From the NCBI GenBank assembly GCA_018894105.1, contig CM032123.1, positions 22,979,744-23,043,743 of the forward strand: a stretch of 64,000 nucleotides of DNA, read 5' to 3'. Source of the DNA: Jacaranda mimosifolia (taxonomy: Eukaryota > Streptophyta > Magnoliopsida > Lamiales > Bignoniaceae). The translations under genes were made by a program, and so were the position numbers. Within the stretch, counting starts at the first letter, position 1. Each line of letters starts with the position of its first letter. The notes beneath the pieces were generated by a model, which had not been told where the DNA came from, did not search any database, and saw nothing but the letters and a program-made list of their open reading frames with translations. Of this stretch, positions 57,346 to 64,000 are shown piece after piece.

Positions 57346-57453
57346 TGAAGGCAACGCCGTCTACAAAAAATCCAACAGTTAGTTGGTATCGTTATCCATT
57401 CAAATCCGAACGACTGATAGCAGACTGTTCATTACCGTCGCAGAAAAAAGAAA
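57346..57453 (+). promoter_or_regulatory. Proximal promoter and 5' UTR of FKBP16-3
   Basis: Only 108 bp of apparently unique DNA lies between the 60-bp repeat and the ATG. No convincing TATA box was seen, which is common for plastid-protein genes; the transcription start cannot be placed. The context before the ATG is GAAAAAAGAAAATGGCG, A-rich with G at +4, a good plant start context. Confidence 0.5.
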
Positions 57454-60400
57454 ATGGCGTCGGCATCTTTGCTACTTCCACTCGGTAAGAACACACAAAC
57501 TTTGTTCTGTTCTTAGAAAATTGTTCCATTATCTGATTTTCTGTATCTGATTGATTCTTGATTAGTTTAGCACTTTACTTACCCAATTGAAATTGCAACC
57601 CGTTGAGTTTACTCTGATGTTTGTTTGCATTGAATAGTGAAAAGATCGATATAGGGTTTCTTGGGTTGTACAGTGATACAAAAATAAAGAAATAATCATA
57701 GGGTTCAATAGTTTAAGCAATGTTGCTGTAGTTAGCTAAGAAGAAGATTTTGTCCCATTATTATGCATTTGGAATGGAAGTTTACGGACATATGTATTTT
57801 CTGGAAATCGTTAAGACAGTAAGAGAAATCTCTGCTATTAATATCCTATATAGTTCTATTGGATTAGTTAATTCGTTGTCTTTTTCTTAGATCACAATAT
57901 GTAGGCGCTAGACCACATAAATCTATTTTATTCTTCAAACTACTTTTCTTGGTTCCATCATATCAGTAGGTATTTCCTAACAGTTTCATTTTTTGGTTAA
58001 TGTACCTTTTTTTGAAAACTAAATTTATCTTATACGCAATATTGAATTATAAAATCCAGTTAATCCAAATTTTTGTTTAGTTATATTATGTTATAGATTG
58101 ATATGTGCATTTGGATTGAGATTTTGCCTTGTGCTTACTCTAGATAACTAAGTAATTTGGAATTTCCTAAGGTTGCATCTCTATGGAGGAATTTGAATTT
58201 TAAAAAGGGATTTTGAGCAAAGAATTTCAAATGAGTCTCAAATCCACCACAATGATGAGAAAACATCCCAAAGTGAGTTTTAGAAGGATTTAAAATCCAT
58301 TATAACCTTGAATTTAACCATACAAGCCCAATGAATTTGTTATGATACATTTGAATCCCAAATCCTTCAATCCAAATGCAATTAGGTGTGTAAACGGATA
58401 TTAAACGGATTGGATACACTATTTTCATATTCGTATCCATTTAACTTTTCGAATATTCGGTCACGGATACGGATTTGATGGATATTTAAAAAGATATCCA
58501 AATTCGTATCCGTCGGATATCGGTTGGATTGGAATATATCCGTATTCAATTATAATTATTTATATATATTCATATTTTATTAAACTTATCTGTATTCGAA
58601 TTATTATTTTATATTCATATTCGATGATAATTATTTAGATATCCATTTACGAATATCCAAATACGTGAATCTATGAACCTATAACAAATACATATTTTAA
58701 TTAATAGAAAGAACTATATAATTTCATTAAAATGAAAGCAATCAAACAAATAACATAATTTTTAATTAATAATTGACTTTATAATTAATTATTAGCACTT
58801 ATTAGTAATAATAATGGTATTTAAGTATATTAATTATATAGTCAACCAACAATAATTATGTTGACTAACTTTATTCTTCAATTTTTCTCTATATTACAAT
58901 AATTTTTTAAATTTATTCTTTTTTCTTCCTAATTCTTCAATTATAATTTATATATAAATATATGGATTATGAGATTTTTATTGAAAAATATAAATAATAT
59001 ATTATTTAATAAATATATATTCAGATCGAATATTAAACGGATTGAATACGCATTTACCATATTCATATCCATTTATAATCGGATATCCACTAATCGAATA
59101 CGGATAATATCCACTTTAAACGGATGCGGATAAATTCTATGTAAACGAATACGAATGCGAACGGTAAACGAATTTTCCAATATCCATTTGCAAACCTAAA
59201 TGCAATCAGCAATTTATTGAAACTCAAGCTACTTAATGATTTCTTTTAGTAACTAATGAAACTTAAGCTGCTTAATGATTTCTTGTACATTTCTTTCCAT
59301 AACAGTATGTGTTGCAAGATAATTAAAATTATTTAGAGAGAAGTATCACTAAGCCGATTAAGTATTTTAATTAGAATAATTTGCCAAACAAGTTGTACTT
59401 ATATGTTGTAATTCATGCGAGTATGAAGGAACCAGCTACTTTCTTTTGCCCCTGATGTTATATTTGCATCCAACGATTTGACAATATGTTTGTGTTTAGG
59501 TTATATATTTGGCAAAACTAATCCTGCCAATCATCGACGAGTCGACAAAATGAATGTCGGTAATAGAATACAAGCTTTAGCTTCAGAACCAAGATTACAA
59601 GCATTAAAGAGTGTTGAGCATCGTCATGATGAGCATGCTTTCATGAAGCGAAGAAATTTAATCAACTTAGGATTTGGATTTCTAAGCCTATTGGGTGGCT
59701 CTACATTTGCTGAAGCAGCTGGATTACCTCCAGAGGAGAAACCAAGGCTATGTGATGATGTGTGTGAGAAAGAGCTTGAAAATGTATGGTGAGATTACAT
59801 ATATCCCTACACTTTTGAGATTTTCTTCTATCATTCTGTTTTATGGTGATTAGTTGCATATAGTGTGCCATGCTCTAGTTCTGATATTAAAGATCAATCT
59901 ATTCTCTGTTAAACCTATTTCGTATGTTATTCTACATTCTATGACATATGGCTTGCATCATGACAAATCCCAAGTAGTGGAAAAAGTTCTCAATCAAAAT
60001 CATTGTTACTGCAAATCTCCAATGTGGATGATACACTTTTTTTGTTTATTTGTCCCTTATTTTATCACTGAATCCATTTCATATGATGGGAGTTGCCAGT
60101 GTATTTTGGCCATTTCTTTGCTATGCTCTACCCATGATACTTCCGTAGAAAAGACTTTATTTGAAAATGAGGTCTTATAGTATTTTTGTCAGCCTTTTCC
60201 ACATAATACATGGGCTCTAGCTAAGAAAGAAGGAGAATTTAGTATACCAAAACTATTAATGATTAGCGATTGTTGACTGTGTTGTTTCAACTATTTTATA
60301 AGTAGTTGGTCCCTCGTGCTATCCTCTATTAAAAAAAATCCCATTATGTAATTCATTCCCATTATGCAATTCATTCACCTTATGCCTTCTACACGTTGAA

Positions 60401-63400
60401 GTTAATTCATATTGGTAAACTGATAGATAACCTACAGAAGATCTATATTTCCATAGACCTTCTGTACCAGTGCTAAAATCTTGTATTTCGAAAATATATA
60501 ATTAATTAGTCCATTATTGCCTAAGCTCCTGCAAGAGTTGCACTAGAGCAAATAGAGATTAAATTTGTTTGCAATATGTAATGCTTAGAATCACTAAGAG
60601 CTATAACCGTCTTCTCTAAATCAGGGCTAACTTAACTTTCTTCCCTAGTCTATATGTCTCTCATTCTATATCTATTATACCTTCTTTATTATATACTAGT
60701 ATTGTGCAAATGCAATGCGGTGGAAAGTAATGCTTGTTTTATTTTCTCGAGTAATGTTGTGTTTCTATATAATATATATAATTATATAAAATTCAACAAA
60801 TTTGAAGAATATCTTAATTCTTGTTAAATAAGAGTCTGAATATTTAAAATTAATAGAATAATAAATTCATCAATACTATGCAATTAACATTCGTTTGTTA
60901 TTAAGATGAATTTATTTCATTATGATATTAGTGGAGAATAGTTTCAGTTGCTCCCGAGTAATCAGTAATTTAGAAAAATTGTCTTTGCAGATAAGGATAT
61001 AATTGCAATTAAGAAATACACATAAAATATATATTTCCATATTTCTTTTAGCTTATGAATTTAGATGACACGTTTTGTTCTCTACTCTCCATATGTGAAT
61101 ACATACAAGCATACATAACCTCATTTGTACATACTTTCTTTATATTTATACTAATTTCAAACTAATCATTTCTCAATTTCTTTTTATTAGTTACTACTAA
61201 TTTTCTTAATATGTGATAGACATGCTTATTGTATCTTGCTGGTTGCTATAAAAAGGTTGAAGAATTATTTTCTCTTTTCGGTTAAGTTTTCATGCGAATT
61301 TGAGGAGATCATGTTATATTTATTTAAAGAGCATGAAAAGGTGCATGCATGGAAACTTAAAACACATTTATATCATTCTACGATTTTTTTTTTATTTTGA
61401 AGATTATATTTAATTAGTGATCAGTTGGTTGATCCAGATGCCGCATTTTTAAAAAACCGAAGATGATTAATCTTAAAAACATATATGTCCTTCTTAATAT
61501 AATAAAGATGTCATTTAATTAGCTTTTAACTTTTGAGACTAATTGCCAATATGATTTGATAGAAGATATAAAAAACTAAAAGTCAAAATGCATATTACAG
61601 TTTTCTAAATTTCTGATACTTCATACTTCTACCAGCATATTTAACAAAATCATGACCAAGTTTTGCATTGTACATTCATGCACAAAAGTTTCATATGTTA
61701 GCTTGAAATACATATAAGATTTTAAAGTGTGCATCAAAGAGGTACGTCAAATTCTTAACTCCCTAGTTTTACATGTTATAGTGCTTTGAAAGATTTATCA
61801 TACAATCCCACAATTACGGGATCATGAGATTAAATATATACGTAATTTTTGACCCATCTTGTCCTATACTAATGTTTCTATTTTCTATCCTCAAACACAT
61901 GTTATTAGCATAATGGATAGTTAATTTGTTGTAGATTTTATTAGTGAAATTTGGTTAATATCAGTTATTATTCTTTTTATTGCTGAGGTGACTTTAGTAA
62001 TGTATTATTTCTTTATTTATCTCAACTCCACCAAAAAACAGAAAAATGAGATCAAATAAATACATATCAGTATATGTAATTAATTTTATTTCTTAATTAC
62101 TTTAAAAATTTTCCTCAAAACAAAATTTTTCTTTTTGTCTTACTACTCGAGCACGACATAATTAACATAATCTTTTCTTTTTTATTTTTTAAATTTTTTG
62201 GGAAATAGTCTGATGAGCTAGAGACAAAAGAATTTTTATTTATATTTCATGTTCAATTAAATACTATTTCTTATAATTTTTTTGTCAAATGAACTTTTGT
62301 ATAAGGATATGAAGCAGCAAAGACTGTTTTCCTATGGATTAACCCACAAAAGATTTGAAAATATCTTCTTTGGGACATAAGATTCGTTTCGGTGGCCAAA
62401 ACCTCATCCACTTATATATGTGGATTTCTTGTGCTGCTAGAATTTTCATAATATTGTTTTCTATTTAATTTCTTCTCTTTTAATGTCCTAAATTTTTAGA
62501 GGTCTAATACTGTTGTGCGATAATCAGACATTTATGTGATTTAATAGTACGGTAATATAACACTTTAGCATTTTATGCAAGGGCTATTTAGTCCTTACAA
62601 AATATTTAAGAAATATACATCTCCAGCCATTCGTACTTTTTATATAGTAAAGAAACATAATATATTTTGAGCGTCAGACCATCAGTATAGTTTATTGTGG
62701 CCTACTTATTCTTCATTTCCTTTCATTTAATAATTTCTGATGTTTGTAGACAAATATTACCTTGGAACTTTTATGGTAAATAAACTTTTAGCTGATTGGT
62801 TTCTGACAGATGCTGCATTAAAAGCACCAGCTTATCATACTAAATTTAATCAGAACAAAGATATAGGACACAGTTCATTGCTTGAATGAACCAGTTGGGT
62901 CCTAGAGGCACATGTGATGGGACCTAGCTTCTATTCTTTGACGTCTCACACACTTAAGAATGAAATTCCCCTAGTTCGACAGTCAAAATTATCTTTCACA
63001 ATATATTAATATGATAATTAGACCTTTACATTATATTAGAATTAATAGCGAACATAATGTTCTCATATTTATCGCGCGGAAGAGAACTGTAGATATTATT
63101 GACATACTAAGAGGAAATAACTTATATCTTGTACTAAATGGGATATGAATATACTATCTTTCCAGAGCATCAGCATTGAGTTTGTCCATCACTAATATGA
63201 TCGCTGATCAATATAGTGAGGGCTAACTTATGTTTATGCTAATCTCAACCATTAAAATGTTGTACTAAATTTATGTTTACCACTCGAATGTAGTAAATGG
63301 TGAAACAGGAAGATGAGTTAACAGTTGAATCTCCCTATGTTCATGTGTAGTCTCTACCATGAACTTATTCTTCTATGTTCTTTGGGATGTTCTAGAACTG

Positions 63401-64000
63401 AAGTAGTTCTGAATCTAGTTTATATGCCTTAGAAGTTGGATATCTATGAAGAAAATTGAACTTGGGTTAATAAATCATTTTGATAATACAAATTCTGGAT
63501 CCTATTATACTGAAATATTATTCTAAACCTTGCACATGTAACAGACCATCTCAATTGATACTTTTCGAAGACGTCTTTTTGCGGTCAGCAGACAATGATA
63601 TGTTATCCACAACTCAATGTTTTAAGAAGCAGTTGAACATTTTGAAAATGCTGCGGTCTAATCAGAAAGGATTTACTCTGTATGTCAAAGATGGCTAATA
63701 AAACTTAAAGCTTCGCATCTTGAAGCTTTAAGTTTGATGTAGGATATGTGTAAGGATTTAGAAGATACAGTTAAGTTAAAATTAAACTTCATGGATCTGA
63801 TATCAGTATGTTGGGCTAACTGTAAAAATTTCTATTCACGAAGGTGCCTATGATAACTACCGAGTCTGGATTGCAGTACAAGGATATCAAAGTTGGTGGA
63901 GGACCCAGTCCTCCTGTTGGATTTCAGGTAATTTTTTGACTGACAGTGATTCTGTATATATTTGGATAACTGGAATTAAGAATCATGGTTATAGGTTCCA
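57454..64000 (+). CDS. FKBP16-3: FKBP-type peptidyl-prolyl isomerase, chloroplast thylakoid lumen (FKBP16-3 type), 5' part
   Basis: Exons: 57454-57484, 59500-59783, 63844-63927, and the start of exon 4 at 63995, cut by the window end. All introns are GT-AG and the frame is continuous: 105 codons in exons 1-2, 28 in exon 3. The protein begins MASASLLLPLG. A plastid-type N-terminus is followed by a lumen signal: KRRN (codons 60-63) with a twin-Arg, the hydrophobic stretch LINLGFGFLSLLGG and cleavage site AEA-A (codons 81-84). The mature start GLPPEEKPRLCDDVCEKELE (Cys 95 and 99) and exon 3 VPMITTESGLQYKDIKVG, then PSPPVGFQ match plant FKBP16-3 closely, from family knowledge. FKBPs of this group bind or assist thylakoid proteins; isomerase activity may be weak. 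Most of the FKBP domain lies beyond the window. Confidence 0.92.
57485..59499 (+). other. FKBP16-3 intron 1
   Basis: 2015 bp, donor G/GTAAGA, acceptor TTTAG/G. It contains a complete hAT-like element (58383-59198), so about 40% of the intron is one insertion. The rest is unremarkable. Confidence 0.9.
58383..59198. mobile_element. hAT-like non-autonomous element, CGGATATCCG type
   Basis: 816 bp with ends TAGGTGTGTAAACGGAT and ATCCATTTGCAAACCTA and a perfect 8-bp duplication AATGCAAT (58375-58382 and 59199-59206). Both ends are built from words such as GGATACGGAT, CGGATATC and ATCCGTATTC in opposite orientation; the centre is AT-rich. No coding sequence. Located in intron 1 of FKBP16-3. Confidence 0.92.
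59784..63843 (+). other. FKBP16-3 intron 2
   Basis: 4060 bp, donor AAT/GTATGG, acceptor CGAAG/G. Long for this gene, and very AT-rich at about 60690-62660, where TATATACTAGTATTGTGCAAATGC hints at an inserted repeat whose ends I could not define. The open frames at 59854-60180 and 63480-63698 have no domain. Confidence 0.88.

Noticed and set aside
59854..60180. 108-codon frame just behind exon 2 of FKBP16-3
   Set aside because: Lies in intron 2: the GTATGG donor at 59784 and the exon 3 acceptor at 63843 restore a perfect FKBP16-3 reading without it.
1..64000. CRISPR arrays, operons, phage or plasmid genes, rRNA or tRNA genes
   Set aside because: No such pattern on either strand; the window is plant nuclear DNA with introns and LTR elements. 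The PBS sites complement tRNA ends but are not tRNA genes.

Overview
This is nuclear DNA of a flowering plant. The only recognisable host gene is the 5' part of a chloroplast-lumen FKBP-type immunophilin (FKBP16-3 type), with GT-AG introns, at the right end (57454 to beyond 64000). Almost everything else is AT-rich repeat DNA: nested, broken LTR retrotransposons, small terminal-inverted-repeat elements and diverged duplications. I cannot name the species. No rRNA, tRNA, CRISPR or prokaryotic features were seen.

Layout. (1) 1-11625: an old plus-strand Ty1/copia element with unusually long LTRs (about 2.25 kb, Angela/BARE-like ends). Its 5' LTR was hit by a minus-strand solo LTR of the same family (60-2311, perfect 5-bp target duplication GGACA). 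Gag-pol (5600-9110) is full of stops and frameshifts. (2) 11626-13010: a piece of a second copia pol (SIRE-like), missing the YVDD part of RT. (3) About 13060-15757 and 25980-31225: a diverged direct duplication (copies A and B). Lineage-specific insertions in each copy give natural empty sites for mobile elements. A complete minus-strand copia with 204-bp LTRs (16321-20614, target duplication GGTTC) lies in the DNA that interrupts copy A. (4) 31226-33677: anonymous AT-rich DNA and a decayed TIR element ending in a 22-base C run. (5) 33678-55025: a Tat-like Ty3/gypsy element A (gag and protease but no RT or integrase, plus an antisense ORF). It is split by a related, fuller gypsy element B (40838-53130: gag, PR, RT, two RNase H regions, INT, antisense ORF). 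B itself carries a minus-strand copy of the long copia LTR (48683-50904). (6) 55401-57345: an element with about 55-bp inverted ends, itself bracketed by 60-bp direct repeats, ending about 110 bp before the FKBP start codon. (7) 57454-64000: FKBP16-3 exons 1-3 and the first bases of exon 4, with introns of about 2.0 and 4.1 kb.

The most interesting pattern is a group of four unrelated-looking insertions (13242, 27254, 36744, 58383). They share TAGGGGTGTAAA-like ends and 8-bp target duplications, but each is built from a different short palindromic word. Two are confirmed as insertions by empty sites in the A/B duplication, one splits a gypsy protease region, and one sits in FKBP16-3 intron 1. 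None of the retroelements looks autonomous: every pol region has stops, deletions or lost catalytic residues.
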